A DNA stretch of 64,000 nucleotides from Acidobacteria bacterium AB60 (GCA_008682415.1 VANK01000001.1:1-64000); one strand, 5' to 3'; positions 7,672 through 16,107 are shown, numbered from the stretch's first letter. Program-made: numbers and translations. Notes: generated by a model not told the origin, from the letters alone.

Positions 7672-8417
7672 GAGTGTTGAATCAACAGGCGAGTGCTGGG
7701 AATGACCGATGGCTGATCTCCTACTCGGACTTCATCACCCTCCTGTTCGCTCTTTTTGTTGTGCTATTTGCATTTGCCTATCGGGACCGGCAATCCATCC
7801 GGACGGTGTCGAGCGCAATCCACCACGGGTTCGATTCCATGGGCGCATTCTCCGAACCAGCGATGCAATCCGGCGCTGCCGTCGCGGGCAAACCCGGCTC
7901 TTCTCAAATCGCCAGGGCGGAGACTGGTAAAGCCCCTGCCGGTGTCGCTGAGTTGCGGCGGCAACTGGAAGTGGCGATGGGGAAGGAGCTGCGGGACGGC
8001 GAGGTACTGATCCACGTAACTCCGGAGGGTTTCGTTGTCAGTTTGAAGGAGTTAGGGTTCTTCAACTCCGGAGATGCTGTGCTGCTGCCTGGAGCGGCAG
8101 AGAAGATTAAGCGCATCGCCACGGTCTTGATGAACCATGGGCTCGAGGTGCGGGTAGAGGGGCACTCGGATAATCAACCGATCCATAACCGTGAGTTTCG
8201 CTCCAACTGGGAGTTGTCTACGGCGCGTGCCATGACTGTTCTTCTATTGCTGGTCAACGAATCTCATTTCGATCCCAACCGAATATCGATCGTGGGGTAC
8301 GGAGAGTATCACCCGGTGGGGGATAACAGCACAGCCGAGGGCCGAAGAATGAATCGGCGCGTCGATCTTGTTGTGGTAGCTCCGGCGTTGGATGGCGTGA
8401 CCAAGAAAAAGCTGTGA
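7668..8417 (+). CDS. motB: Flagellar stator subunit MotB (first copy)
   Basis: The 249-residue protein has one N-terminal membrane segment (about residues 20-42) in which SYSDFITLLFAL supplies the ion-binding Asp of MotB proteins. A plug/linker region follows, then an OmpA-type peptidoglycan-binding domain at about 135-240 with VEGHSDNQPI and a C-terminal RRMNRRVDL motif. It anchors MotA to the cell wall and forms the ion channel. The start codon overlaps the motA1 stop codon, so expression is coupled. It differs clearly in sequence from the second MotB at 9432. Confidence 0.92.
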   Translation: MRVLNQQASAGNDRWLISYSDFITLLFALFVVLFAFAYRDRQSIRTVSSAIHHGFDSMGAFSEPAMQSGAAVAGKPGSSQIARAETGKAPAGVAELRRQLEVAMGKELRDGEVLIHVTPEGFVVSLKELGFFNSGDAVLLPGAAEKIKRIATVLMNHGLEVRVEGHSDNQPIHNREFRSNWELSTARAMTVLLLLVNESHFDPNRISIVGYGEYHPVGDNSTAEGRRMNRRVDLVVVAPALDGVTKKKL

Positions 8418-8448
8418 ATCGGGAGATCCTCACGGAGGCTTCACGCAT

Positions 8449-8475
8449 GAAATCCCGGCATCCGAGTGCCGATAG
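8449..8475 (+). promoter_or_regulatory. Sigma28-like promoter of motA2-motB2
   Basis: GAAA (8449-8452), 15 bases and GCCGATAG (8468-8475), the same boxes and spacing as at flgM. It lies in the 133-base gap between motB1 and motA2, about 75 bases before the motA2 ATG, so the second stator pair can be transcribed separately. Confidence 0.65.
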
Positions 8476-8550
8476 ATAAGGGACCCGTCCTACCGGACAA
8501 TCTTCACGCCGGATCCGCCTGGCTGCCAGTCGGAAAAGAGAGTTGGCTCC

Positions 8551-9429
8551 ATGTTCTCGATTATTGGAATCGTGGTTGTTATTTGCGCTGTGCTGGGCGG
8601 CTTCCTGATGGAGAAGGGGCCGCTAGCCGTATTGATGCAGCCTTCGGAGCTGGTCATTATCGGGGGCTCGGCGCTCGGAACCATTCTCGCCGCCAATCCG
8701 ATGCATGTTCTCAAGAAGATCATGTCCGGCGGGCGCGCTATCCTTGCGGGTTCAAAGTTTTCGCGAGCGCGGTATGTGGAGTCGCTCCGAATGATGTTCA
8801 GTCTGTTCAACAAGGCACGCCGCGAGGGTCTGGTGGCAATCGAGACGGATATCGAGGCTCCCGAGAAGAGCCCGGTCTTCACCAAGTACCCGAACTTCCT
8901 CAAGGAGCACTATGCGCGGAACTTCGTCTGCGACACCATGCGCATGGCGATCTCCGGAGGAGTGAGCGCACATGATGTCGACCAGATGATGGAACTAGAC
9001 ATGGAGGTTCACCACACCGGCGCCAGCCAGCCGGTGAACGCGTTGACCTCGGTGGCGGATTCGCTGCCCGGGTTCGGTATTGTGGCTGCGGTGCTTGGTG
9101 TGGTAGTGACGATGAGCGCGCTGGGCGGTCCGCCGGAAGAGATAGGTCACAAGGTCGCGTCGGCCCTGGTGGGCACATTTCTCGGGATTCTGCTTTGCTA
9201 CGGGATGGTGGGCCCGCTGGCCTCTAACCTGAATGCGAGTATTGGCGAGGAGCAGGCCTACTATCACGTTCTGCGCGTCATCATGCTTGCCTTCATCAAA
9301 GGCACCTCGCCGATCCTGGCAATCGAAATGGGGCGCCGCGCTATCCCGGAACATGTGCGGCCCAGTTTTGTTGAAGTTGAGAAGGCTTGCCGGCAGAAGG
9401 ACGAGGCAGCAGCTCCGGCGGCGGCATAA
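8551..9429 (+). CDS. motA: Flagellar stator subunit MotA (second copy)
   Basis: The 292-residue protein is a second MotA-family stator subunit, closer in length to E. coli-type MotA than the first copy. It has membrane segments at about residues 2-20, 33-50, 168-190 and 200-220, and the conserved Pro within ADSLPGFGIVAAVLGVV. The large cytoplasmic loop (about 75-160) contains the charged residues that contact FliG in this family. The C-terminus ends in an Ala-rich tail. It is followed 2 bases later by motB2. Its own sigma28-like promoter is 75 bases upstream. The two MotA copies are clearly diverged, so this is not a recent duplication. Confidence 0.92.
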   Translation: MFSIIGIVVVICAVLGGFLMEKGPLAVLMQPSELVIIGGSALGTILAANPMHVLKKIMSGGRAILAGSKFSRARYVESLRMMFSLFNKARREGLVAIETDIEAPEKSPVFTKYPNFLKEHYARNFVCDTMRMAISGGVSAHDVDQMMELDMEVHHTGASQPVNALTSVADSLPGFGIVAAVLGVVVTMSALGGPPEEIGHKVASALVGTFLGILLCYGMVGPLASNLNASIGEEQAYYHVLRVIMLAFIKGTSPILAIEMGRRAIPEHVRPSFVEVEKACRQKDEAAAPAAA

Positions 9430-9431
9430 GG

Positions 9432-10226
9432 ATGGGCGGCATGGACGGTCTGGAAGCTGAAGTTGTTGTCATCAAGAAGAAGCATGCGCACCAGGGGCAT
9501 CACGGCGGGGCGTGGAAGGTGGCGTACGCCGACTTCGTCACGGCCATGATGGCTTTGTTTATTGTGTTGTGGCTGATGAATGCGAGCAAAGAGGTGCAGC
9601 AGGCGGTTGGCGGATATTTCAAGGATCCCCGCGGTTCTGCCAAACTGGTGGGCACCAACAAGGTGGGCGCCGGCGACTTGGCTTCGCCGAAGAAGCAGGA
9701 CATGCAGAAGTTGAAGGATGAGCTTCTGCGTTCTATCCATCACCTGGACAAGTTCGAGAAGCTGAAGAATCAGATTGAGATCACCATCACTCAAGAGGGG
9801 CTCCGGATTGAATTGATGGAATCGGAGCGCGGAACCTTCTTCGAGCTGGGAAGCGCAAAGCCCACCGACTCCTTGATCGAGTTGCTCACGGTGCTTTCAC
9901 AGCAACTGGGAGCAATGCCGAACAGAATTTCGATCGAAGGGCATACGGACTCCAAGCCCTATTCGGGGAAGAGCGCGTACGATAATTGGAACCTCTCGTC
10001 GGACAGGGCGAATGCGGCACGGCGGGTCATGCAGGAACGGGGCATCCGGCCCAACCAAATCTCGCAGGTTCGAGGCTTTGCCGACCAACGTTTACGCAAG
10101 CCGCAGTCGCCGGAGGACCCTTCCAACCGGCGAATCTCGATGATCGTTCAGTATCTGGTCAAGGACGATGCCGAGATGCCACTGACCGGTCCCCTGAGCG
10201 GGGTCAAACAGGGATCAGGGAGCTAG
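9432..10226 (+). CDS. motB: Flagellar stator subunit MotB (second copy)
   Basis: The 264-residue protein has a basic N-terminus (KKKHAHQGHHGG) typical of MotB, a membrane segment at about residues 32-52 with the ion-binding Asp in YADFVTAMMALFIV, and an OmpA-type peptidoglycan-binding domain at about 130-250 with IEGHTDSKPY and a DPSNRRISMIV motif. The ATG at 9432 follows ATAAGG directly after motA2; another Met at 9441 is possible. It pairs with motA2 to form the second stator unit. The downstream PilZ gene is convergent and only 21 bases away, with no clear terminator between them. Confidence 0.93.
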   Translation: MGGMDGLEAEVVVIKKKHAHQGHHGGAWKVAYADFVTAMMALFIVLWLMNASKEVQQAVGGYFKDPRGSAKLVGTNKVGAGDLASPKKQDMQKLKDELLRSIHHLDKFEKLKNQIEITITQEGLRIELMESERGTFFELGSAKPTDSLIELLTVLSQQLGAMPNRISIEGHTDSKPYSGKSAYDNWNLSSDRANAARRVMQERGIRPNQISQVRGFADQRLRKPQSPEDPSNRRISMIVQYLVKDDAEMPLTGPLSGVKQGSGS

Positions 10227-10247
10227 TAGCCGAGCGCCGCGAGGCTT

Positions 10248-10580
10248 TCAAGTGGAGCGAGGCATGGTGCACACGGCATAGCCAAGCGAGGCAACGAACC
10301 GAGCGACCATGCTCCGTTCATGATCGGACCGGTAGATGAACTTAAGTCCGGTGTGAATCGGGGTTGAGTAGGCGATCTGGACGGCGATTTCCACGGTCCA
10401 GGCGGGATGGATGACGGTGACGGTCCCGCGAGAGTGGGCGGAGTCTATTTGTGGGCATTCCACTTTCATGCCTTCTTCGCTGATGTCCACGCAGCGTCCG
10501 CTGATGTCGGATCTCCAAAAAGTCATGCGGACTGGAGCGTTGATCCTAAATCGAGGCCACCGATATTCGAACCGTTCCAT
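10248..10580 (-). CDS. PilZ domain protein (c-di-GMP receptor candidate)
   Basis: The 110-residue protein is a single PilZ domain, the fold that binds c-di-GMP. The D/NxSxxG motif is present as D32-I-S34-E-E-G37. The N-terminal arginines R3, R7, R10 and R12 lie where the RxxxR motif is expected; strict RxxxR spacing is met only by R3-R7. A single-domain PilZ protein next to the stator genes suggests a YcgR-like brake or adaptor that slows the motor at high c-di-GMP, which is inference. Its own sigma28-like promoter about 55 bases upstream supports co-regulation with motility, as known for ycgR in enterobacteria. Confidence 0.85.
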   Translation of the reverse strand: MERFEYRWPRFRINAPVRMTFWRSDISGRCVDISEEGMKVECPQIDSAHSRGTVTVIHPAWTVEIAVQIAYSTPIHTGLKFIYRSDHERSMVARFVASLGYAVCTMPRST

Positions 10581-11004
10581 GGTCCTTCCCGGGAATCTGA
10601 GTTGCCGATGAAGCGCGGCGAGACTCCAAGTGACAACTATCGGCAGTTTTGTCTGGGCAGTTCAGTCCAGATGATCCTTTTTCGGCACCCGAGTGCGAAC
10701 TCAGGTAATCCGGGGTGAGGTCGAGGGTAACGGGGAGTCCTTGCTGGATGACAAAGGTGGGTCACTTCAAGTCACGCAATATTCAAGGTACATTCCACAC
10801 GCGATGAAGGCACCCTCGATGGGGGATCGAGACCTCGAATCGGGACCACGGCAATGGGCGGAAGTGCAATGCTGTCTTTCGTTTTTCCGTGGATCTCATC
10901 GATGAAACCCTACCATGAAAGTGCCATTGTTGCTGAGTAATGCGGTAGGTAATTTCGGTAGTAGGTTCGCCACAAAAAAATCAAAAAAAGACGAGAACTG
11001 AGCC
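10581..11004. other. Intergenic region between the PilZ gene and the regulator block
   Basis: No gene is evident in these 424 bases. They contain the PilZ promoter (10637-10663, minus strand), a small hairpin (CTCGAT, five G, ATCGAG at 10815-10831) and an A-rich stretch (10972-10988) just before the OmpR-type gene. No convincing promoter for that gene was found. Confidence 0.5.
10637..10663 (-). promoter_or_regulatory. Sigma28-like promoter of the PilZ gene
   Basis: On the minus strand GAAC (10663-10660), 15 bases, GCCGATAG (10644-10637). The predicted start near 10630 gives a leader of about 50 bases. Both boxes are identical to those of the TonB-C gene. Confidence 0.65.
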
Positions 11005-11793
11005 GTGAGTACACAGACCCAAGTTGTGAATGAAGGACTGCCGTCGTATTTCTCTCAGGTCGTGCCTTGGAATCTTCCCACCTCCGGTGAGCGAGGCGGA
11101 TACAATCCGATCGCCGGCCGCCAGGTTTTGATCGCCGCGGACGATTTGCCTCTGGCCCGATTTCTTCAAAAAGAACTCCATGCGAAGTCGCTTCCCGTGC
11201 ACCTGGTGCATGACAGTCAATCGACGATCGATGCTCTTGCGCATGGAAATTACGATCTTGTCATTTTGGATCTTGATGGGCGGAATGAGGGCGGTGTTGA
11301 TCTTCTTCGCCGCGTGCGCAAGGCCACGCCCAGCATGCCGATTCTGAAATTGACTGCCCAAAATCGTGCGGAGGACCGGGTCTATTCCCTGGAGAATGGC
11401 GCGGACGACTGTCTGAGCAAACCTTTCTCGGTGCTCGAACTTTCGGCTCGTGTTCGGTGCCTGCTGAGGCGCAAGGTTGGGATCAACGCGTCGGTGACCA
11501 GCGTTGCTGACCTGGTTCTGAATCGCGAAGAGCACTCGGTGAGACGCGGTGAGAGAAGGATTGATCTGACTCCCCGCGAGTTCGCGATTCTGGAATACCT
11601 GGTTCGTTTCGCGGGACGTCCCATTTCCCGGGCCACGCTCGTTGAGGAAGTTTGGAAGACTCCGTACGATGCCACCAGCAACATCGTGGACGTGTACGTG
11701 AAGTACGTACGAGACAAGGTGGACCTGCCCGGCGAGCGCAAGTTGATCCACACGATCCGGGGGATAGGTTACACGGTGAGCGACGAGCGTTGA
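11005..11793 (+). CDS. OmpR/PhoB-type response regulator without adjacent kinase
   Basis: The 262-residue protein has an N-terminal extension of about 38 residues, a receiver domain (about 39-155) and a winged-helix DNA-binding domain (about 165-258) ending in the family pattern YVKYVRDKVD then IRGIGYTV. The likely phospho-acceptor is D89 in LDLDG; the switch Lys is in LSKPFS. The acidic pocket near the start of the receiver reads ADD. The GTG at 11005 is the only start near the conserved part. No histidine kinase lies next to it. It precedes the sigma54 activator by 48 bases and may control the flagellar island, but that is position-based inference. Confidence 0.85.
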   Translation: MSTQTQVVNEGLPSYFSQVVPWNLPTSGERGGYNPIAGRQVLIAADDLPLARFLQKELHAKSLPVHLVHDSQSTIDALAHGNYDLVILDLDGRNEGGVDLLRRVRKATPSMPILKLTAQNRAEDRVYSLENGADDCLSKPFSVLELSARVRCLLRRKVGINASVTSVADLVLNREEHSVRRGERRIDLTPREFAILEYLVRFAGRPISRATLVEEVWKTPYDATSNIVDVYVKYVRDKVDLPGERKLIHTIRGIGYTVSDER

Positions 11794-11841
11794 TCGTGAG
11801 AAGCAGGCAGCGGCTGTTTCTATCAATAGAGGTCAGTGAAG

Positions 11842-13056
11842 ATGGACGAGATTCGCGAAAATAGAGTAGACGAAATTATGAGTAGCCCCGCGTATTCGAA
11901 CGTCCGCAGCGAGGACCGCCTCCCCATCGATGCTATCGTCGTAAGTCCGAATCCAAGACTGCGTCAAGAACTAAGGGAGAGGCTAGGCTTGCCGCGCTGG
12001 CGCGTGTCTGATGCCGGCAGTGGAGCCGAAGCGCTCGAGCGCCTGCATGAAACCGGAATAGAGCATGGAGTGCTGCTGCTCGATCCAATGCTGCCTGATC
12101 TTGACCCGTTGGAATTCGACGGCATGGTGAGGAGCGAGTTCCCAAATCTGCAAATCCTCACGTTGAACTCTCACACGGGGCAGCTCCTGGTTGGCCGGCA
12201 GTCTCCCACACCCTTATCGACGAAATTGATGGAGTTGCTGAACAATCGCATCGCGATGCAAGCTCCGCATATTCTTCCGTCAGGAACGGGAAGCGATTCA
12301 GAAGCTGCGGCCGCGGGGATTCGACTACGTGGTATGATTGGCGATTCCGCGGGGATGCAGCGAGTCTACGCGAGCACGAGAATGGTGGCGGCGCGCGATA
12401 CGACGGTGCTGATCACGGGCGAGAGCGGCGTCGGCAAGGATTTAGTCGCGCAGGCGATTCACCTGGTGAGCAAGCGCAGCAAGCAGCCATTTGTGGTGGT
12501 GAACTGCGCGGCAATCCCCGAGCCGCTCCTCGAGTCGGAGCTATTCGGATATGTGAAGGGCGCCTTTACCGGCGCAGTTCAGTCGCGCATGGGACGGATC
12601 CACGCGGCCCATGGGGGCACCTTGTTTCTCGACGAGATCGGGGACATGCCGCTCTCTCTGCAAAGCAAGATGCTGCGCTTTCTGGAGCAGGGTGAGGTGC
12701 AGCGGCTCGGCGGCAACGACAACCTGAAAGTTGATGTGCGCGTGGTTGCCGCGACCAACGCGGATCTAAAGAAGCTGGTTGACCAGAAGCTGTTTCGAGA
12801 GGACCTCTATTATCGACTGAGGGTCTTCCCGATTCAGATTCCGCCATTGCGGGAGCGCATGGAAGACCTGGAAAGCCTGGCTGCTTCGTTCGCGGACAGG
12901 TTCTGCCCTGGAACAGCGTTGAGCCAGGAAGCCCTCGCGGTGCTTCTGCAGCACAGCTGGTCCGGAAACGTTCGCGAGCTGCGAAACACCATCGAGCGTG
13001 CAAGCATCCTCGTGGGCTCGCAACGAGAAATCAAGGCAGAGCATATCGTACTTTAG
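11842..13056 (+). CDS. Sigma54 activator with receiver-like and AAA+ domains, lacking the C-terminal HTH
   Basis: The 404-residue protein has a receiver-like N-terminal domain (about 25-145) and an AAA+ sigma54-interaction domain (about 165-402) with Walker A GESGVGKD, the sigma54-contacting GAFTGA loop, Walker B LFLDEIGD and the R-finger region. It resembles FleQ/FlrA/FlgR-type flagellar master regulators. It stops directly after the AAA+ domain (IKAEHIVL), so the Fis-type DNA-binding HTH found in most activators is absent. Helicobacter/Campylobacter FlgR and chlamydial activators are known to work in such a reduced or DNA-independent form. The ATG at 11842 has AGAGG 9 bases upstream, better placed than the GTG at 11836. 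A sigma54 promoter lies 37 bases after its stop codon. Confidence 0.87.
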   Translation: MDEIRENRVDEIMSSPAYSNVRSEDRLPIDAIVVSPNPRLRQELRERLGLPRWRVSDAGSGAEALERLHETGIEHGVLLLDPMLPDLDPLEFDGMVRSEFPNLQILTLNSHTGQLLVGRQSPTPLSTKLMELLNNRIAMQAPHILPSGTGSDSEAAAAGIRLRGMIGDSAGMQRVYASTRMVAARDTTVLITGESGVGKDLVAQAIHLVSKRSKQPFVVVNCAAIPEPLLESELFGYVKGAFTGAVQSRMGRIHAAHGGTLFLDEIGDMPLSLQSKMLRFLEQGEVQRLGGNDNLKVDVRVVAATNADLKKLVDQKLFREDLYYRLRVFPIQIPPLRERMEDLESLAASFADRFCPGTALSQEALAVLLQHSWSGNVRELRNTIERASILVGSQREIKAEHIVL

Positions 13057-13092
13057 AAGTTCATTCCCTTTTGGCACGCTCCCGTTTCAATT

Positions 13093-13108
13093 TGGCACAC
13101 CTCGTGCA
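13093..13108 (+). promoter_or_regulatory. Sigma54 promoter of the FleS-like kinase and downstream genes
   Basis: TGGCAC then TGCA with GG (13094-13095) and GC (13106-13107) exactly 10 bases apart, the sigma54 -24/-12 arrangement. A second TGGCAC at 13072-13077 has no matching -12 box. Transcription would start near 13119, only 4 bases before the first ATG at 13123. Confidence 0.75.
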
Positions 13109-13122
13109 TATCTAATAGGCAA

Positions 13123-14373
13123 ATGTTGCCCGGTTCTCATTCCGTTCCAATCAATCTCGCGCAGGCTTACCTGGGGCAGGACAGGATGCTGCTGGCCGAT
13201 GCGTTCGCGGAATTTGTCTCCGCGTCCTCTCGCCTTGAAGCATCCTATCGCGAACTCCAGCAAGAGGTGTCGCTGCTCGGTGGCGAACTTGCGGAGAGAA
13301 ATGCGAAGCTGACGCGGAGCGTGGCTGAGAATGAGCAGATGCGCGCGGCATTTCAACAGATCATCGAGTCGATGCCCTGCGGAATTCTGGTGGTTGACTC
13401 GGCGCAGAGGATCATCACGATTAATCCAGAGGGGCGCAGGCTACTCGATCTTGGAGCGGCTAGTGTCGAGAGCCTGGGAGATCTGATCCAACTCACTCCA
13501 ATCGATTTCAAACTTTTCGAATCGGGCTCCGACGATACGATCAACAGCGAATTGTGTCTTTCGACTGCAAGTGGCGATCGGTGGCTCGGAGTCGGAAGCC
13601 GGAGACTCCCATGTCTAGCGAAGCCGGCCAGGGGCACGGTTGAACTCCAGACCATCTGGATGTTCGTCGATGTCACAGCGAGCAAGCAGGCCCGCGAACA
13701 ACGCGAAGCCGCGCGAAATGCAATGGCTCTTGCGGAGGTCGCAAGCATTCTGGCCCACGAGATTAGGAATCCATTAGCGAGCATGGAGCTGTTTGCGGGC
13801 CTCATTCTTGAGGATGGCGAGAACGCGTCGCAATGGGTTTCTCATCTTCGCGCCGGCATTCGGCATCTGTCTGGGACCGTGAACAACGTCCTCAATATGC
13901 ATGCCGGCGGGTGCGCGGAGTTCCAGAAGGTGGAACTGGCCGCCTGTGTCCGCCGTGCGGTGGACTTCGCCCAGCCAATCGCTGCCAATTCCGGTGTGGT
14001 TCTCACATTTCAGGGGGGTGAGGCTCCAGTCGAGATCCTCGGAAACGAGAGTGCGCTACAGCAGGTAGTTCTGAATCTGGTCTGTAATGCGATTCGCCAC
14101 ACTCCGAGCCGAGGCCTCATCTCGATCGAGGTAAGCACAGAGGCGACAGGACCAGCAAGGATCGCCCTGGTCGAGGTGGTGGACACGGGCAGCGGCATCG
14201 CTGGAGACCTTCTGGAGCGCATCTTCGATCCGGGATTCAGCGCGAGCGGTGACCGGCCGGGCCTGGGCCTAGCCGTGTGCAAGAGGATCATCGATTCGCA
14301 TCGTGGCAAGATCACGGTTTCAAGCCGGTTGCATGCTGGAAGTACTTTTCGACTGGAGTTTCCTTTGCTATGA
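13123..14373 (+). CDS. FleS/FlrB-like sensor histidine kinase
   Basis: The 416-residue protein is a soluble kinase of the NtrB/FleS group: a coiled-coil-like N-terminus, a PAS domain (about 72-185), a HisKA dimerisation helix with the phospho-accepting H212 in LAHEIRNPLASME, and a HATPase domain (about 300-415) with N-, G1- and G2-type boxes (NLVCNAIRHT, DTGSGIAG, GLGLAVCKRI). It has no membrane segments, so it senses an internal cue. FleS-type kinases report assembly of the export apparatus or MS-ring. Because the predicted transcription start is 4 bases upstream, the ATG at 13123 would be almost leaderless; the ATG at 13186 is an alternative. The stop overlaps the next gene by 4 bases. Confidence 0.88.
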   Translation: MLPGSHSVPINLAQAYLGQDRMLLADAFAEFVSASSRLEASYRELQQEVSLLGGELAERNAKLTRSVAENEQMRAAFQQIIESMPCGILVVDSAQRIITINPEGRRLLDLGAASVESLGDLIQLTPIDFKLFESGSDDTINSELCLSTASGDRWLGVGSRRLPCLAKPARGTVELQTIWMFVDVTASKQAREQREAARNAMALAEVASILAHEIRNPLASMELFAGLILEDGENASQWVSHLRAGIRHLSGTVNNVLNMHAGGCAEFQKVELAACVRRAVDFAQPIAANSGVVLTFQGGEAPVEILGNESALQQVVLNLVCNAIRHTPSRGLISIEVSTEATGPARIALVEVVDTGSGIAGDLLERIFDPGFSASGDRPGLGLAVCKRIIDSHRGKITVSSRLHAGSTFRLEFPLL

Positions 14374-15752
14374 GCGTCAAGCCAACGTCAGTACTCATCG
14401 TCGATGACGAGCCAGGTATTCGGACCGCCCTGCGCGCGAATTTTCTTCGCCACGGCTGGCGTGTCGAGACGGCATCGGGAGTCCAGGAGGCCATGCGCAG
14501 TCTCGATGGCAATCAATTCGATCTCGTGATAACCGATGTGCGCATGCCGGATGGCAGCGGGATGGAGGTCATGCGGTCTGCGCGACAGACATCCCCAGAG
14601 ACCGCGGTGATACTGCTGACCGCTTATGGAGCGGTTCCGGACGCTGTGACGGCGATACGGGATGGGGCTCTGGACTATCTCGTGAAGCCGGTGTCGTTTG
14701 AGCAACTGCACGCACGAGCCGCGCAGGTGATGCATCGCGCGAAAGAACCTGCAGGTGAAGGAAGCGGTTCGAATCCAGATGGCTTTACTCGCGGAGAGAT
14801 CATCGGCCAGTCACCTGCATTGTTGCAGTCTCTGCAACGAGCGCATGCGGCAGCGCTCACGGGAGCTGATGTGCTGATCGAGGCGGAGAGCGGCGCTGGG
14901 AAGGAACTGTTGGCGCGGCTTATCCATCGCAGCAGCCCTCGCAGTTCAAAACCGCTGGTTGCCGTCAATTGCGCCGCTATTCCGGAGCAATTGCTGGAGA
15001 GCGAACTGTTCGGCCATGCGCGGGGGGCGTTCACAGGCGCGATTGCGGCAAAGCCCGGGAAGTTTGAAATCGCCAATGGTGGCACCTTGTTGCTGGATGA
15101 GATTGGGGAAATGCCCGTTCACCTCCAGCCGAAGCTGCTGAGGGTTCTGCAGGAGCGTGAATTTGAGCGGCTTGGCGAGACAAGGTCATCGCGGGTGGAT
15201 GTTCGCGTCATCGCAACAACGAACGTTTCTTTGTGGTCGATGGTCACAAAGGGCAAATTCCGCGCCGATCTTTACTATCGGCTGAACGTGATACCTCTTT
15301 CACTTCCTCCCTTGCGCAATCGCAAAGATGACATTCCGATTTTGGCGCGGCACTTCGCGCGCGAACACGCAAAGCAAGTAGGGACTGAGGTGCCAAGGCT
15401 GCTTCCGGATTTCCTGGAGCGGATGCAGACATACGATTGGCCGGGAAATGTTCGAGAGCTTTCAAACTTCATGAGGCGAGTGCTCTCTCTCAATGGCAGG
15501 TGCGATCTGGACGGCGCATGCTTCGAAAGGGAGTTCAGGCCGACCACATTGAGCCTTGCGTCTCACCTTCAGGAACAGCCGTCCATGGTCGCCGGTGCGC
15601 CGATCCGCGAGGTGGAGAGGGCCCATCTGGAGAAGACACTGGCATTGACGAATGGGAACCGGACCCACGCAGCCGAGATGCTGGGCATCAGTCTTCGTAC
15701 GCTGCGCAACAAAATCCGGGAGTATGGGCTTCCGCCCGCGAGGTTTGCTTGA
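14370..15752 (+). CDS. FleR/FlrC-like sigma54-dependent response regulator
   Basis: The 460-residue protein has the complete NtrC architecture: receiver (about 5-120, acceptor Asp in ITDVRMPDG, Lys in LVKPVSF), AAA+ domain (about 145-380; here Walker A reads AESGAGKE, GAFTGA loop present, Walker B LLLDEIGE) and a C-terminal Fis-type HTH (about 410-455). Phosphorylated by the kinase encoded just upstream, it should activate sigma54 promoters of middle flagellar genes, such as those before flgF and possibly fliK. The ATG overlaps the kinase stop codon (ATGA), which fixes the start. flgB begins 2 bases after its stop codon, so it is the last regulator in a regulator-plus-basal-body operon. Confidence 0.92.
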   Translation: MSVKPTSVLIVDDEPGIRTALRANFLRHGWRVETASGVQEAMRSLDGNQFDLVITDVRMPDGSGMEVMRSARQTSPETAVILLTAYGAVPDAVTAIRDGALDYLVKPVSFEQLHARAAQVMHRAKEPAGEGSGSNPDGFTRGEIIGQSPALLQSLQRAHAAALTGADVLIEAESGAGKELLARLIHRSSPRSSKPLVAVNCAAIPEQLLESELFGHARGAFTGAIAAKPGKFEIANGGTLLLDEIGEMPVHLQPKLLRVLQEREFERLGETRSSRVDVRVIATTNVSLWSMVTKGKFRADLYYRLNVIPLSLPPLRNRKDDIPILARHFAREHAKQVGTEVPRLLPDFLERMQTYDWPGNVRELSNFMRRVLSLNGRCDLDGACFEREFRPTTLSLASHLQEQPSMVAGAPIREVERAHLEKTLALTNGNRTHAAEMLGISLRTLRNKIREYGLPPARFA

Positions 15753-15754
15753 TC

Positions 15755-16105
15755 ATGGCGAGCTCACCCTTACTCCAACTCCTGCAGGGATACGTGGACG
15801 TTGCATCCCAGCGGCAGCAACTCATCGTGTCGAACATGGCAAACCTGGATACACCGGGTTACCACACCAAGGACCTGGACTTTCACGCGGCGCTGCGGCG
15901 AGCGGTTTCCGGCGGCGATGAAGGTGTGCTTCAGCCGGTGTCGCAGGAAGTGTCGGGCCTGATGGAGAGGCCTGACGGAAACAACGTGAATCTCGACCGG
16001 GAAAGCCTGCTGCTCTCCCAGACTCAACTTCAGTATCAGATGGGCGTGCAACTGATCAAGTCAGAGTTCCACCGGCTTCTAAGCGCGATCAAGGAAGGGA
16101 ACTAG
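15755..16105 (+). CDS. flgB: Flagellar basal-body rod protein FlgB
   Basis: The 116-residue protein is the proximal rod subunit FlgB. It has the N-terminal rod/hook motif (NMANLDTPGYHTKDLDF, about residues 24-40) and the C-terminal helix with LLLSQTQLQYQ. Rod proteins are exported through the flagellar type III apparatus and polymerise in the periplasm on top of FliE. The start at 15755 is 2 bases after the FleR-like stop codon; the longer open frame further upstream overlaps that gene and is not coding. flgC follows after 2 bases. Length is a little below the usual 130 residues but the domains are intact. Confidence 0.94.
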   Translation: MASSPLLQLLQGYVDVASQRQQLIVSNMANLDTPGYHTKDLDFHAALRRAVSGGDEGVLQPVSQEVSGLMERPDGNNVNLDRESLLLSQTQLQYQMGVQLIKSEFHRLLSAIKEGN

Positions 16106-16107
16106 TC

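Noticed and set aside
10684..10696. GGCACC...GC element upstream of the OmpR-type regulator, resembling a sigma54 promoter
   Set aside because: The GG-GC spacing is 9 bases, not the required 10.
15275..15282. GCCGATAG on the minus strand within the FleR-like gene
   Set aside because: Inside a coding region with no minus-strand gene downstream.
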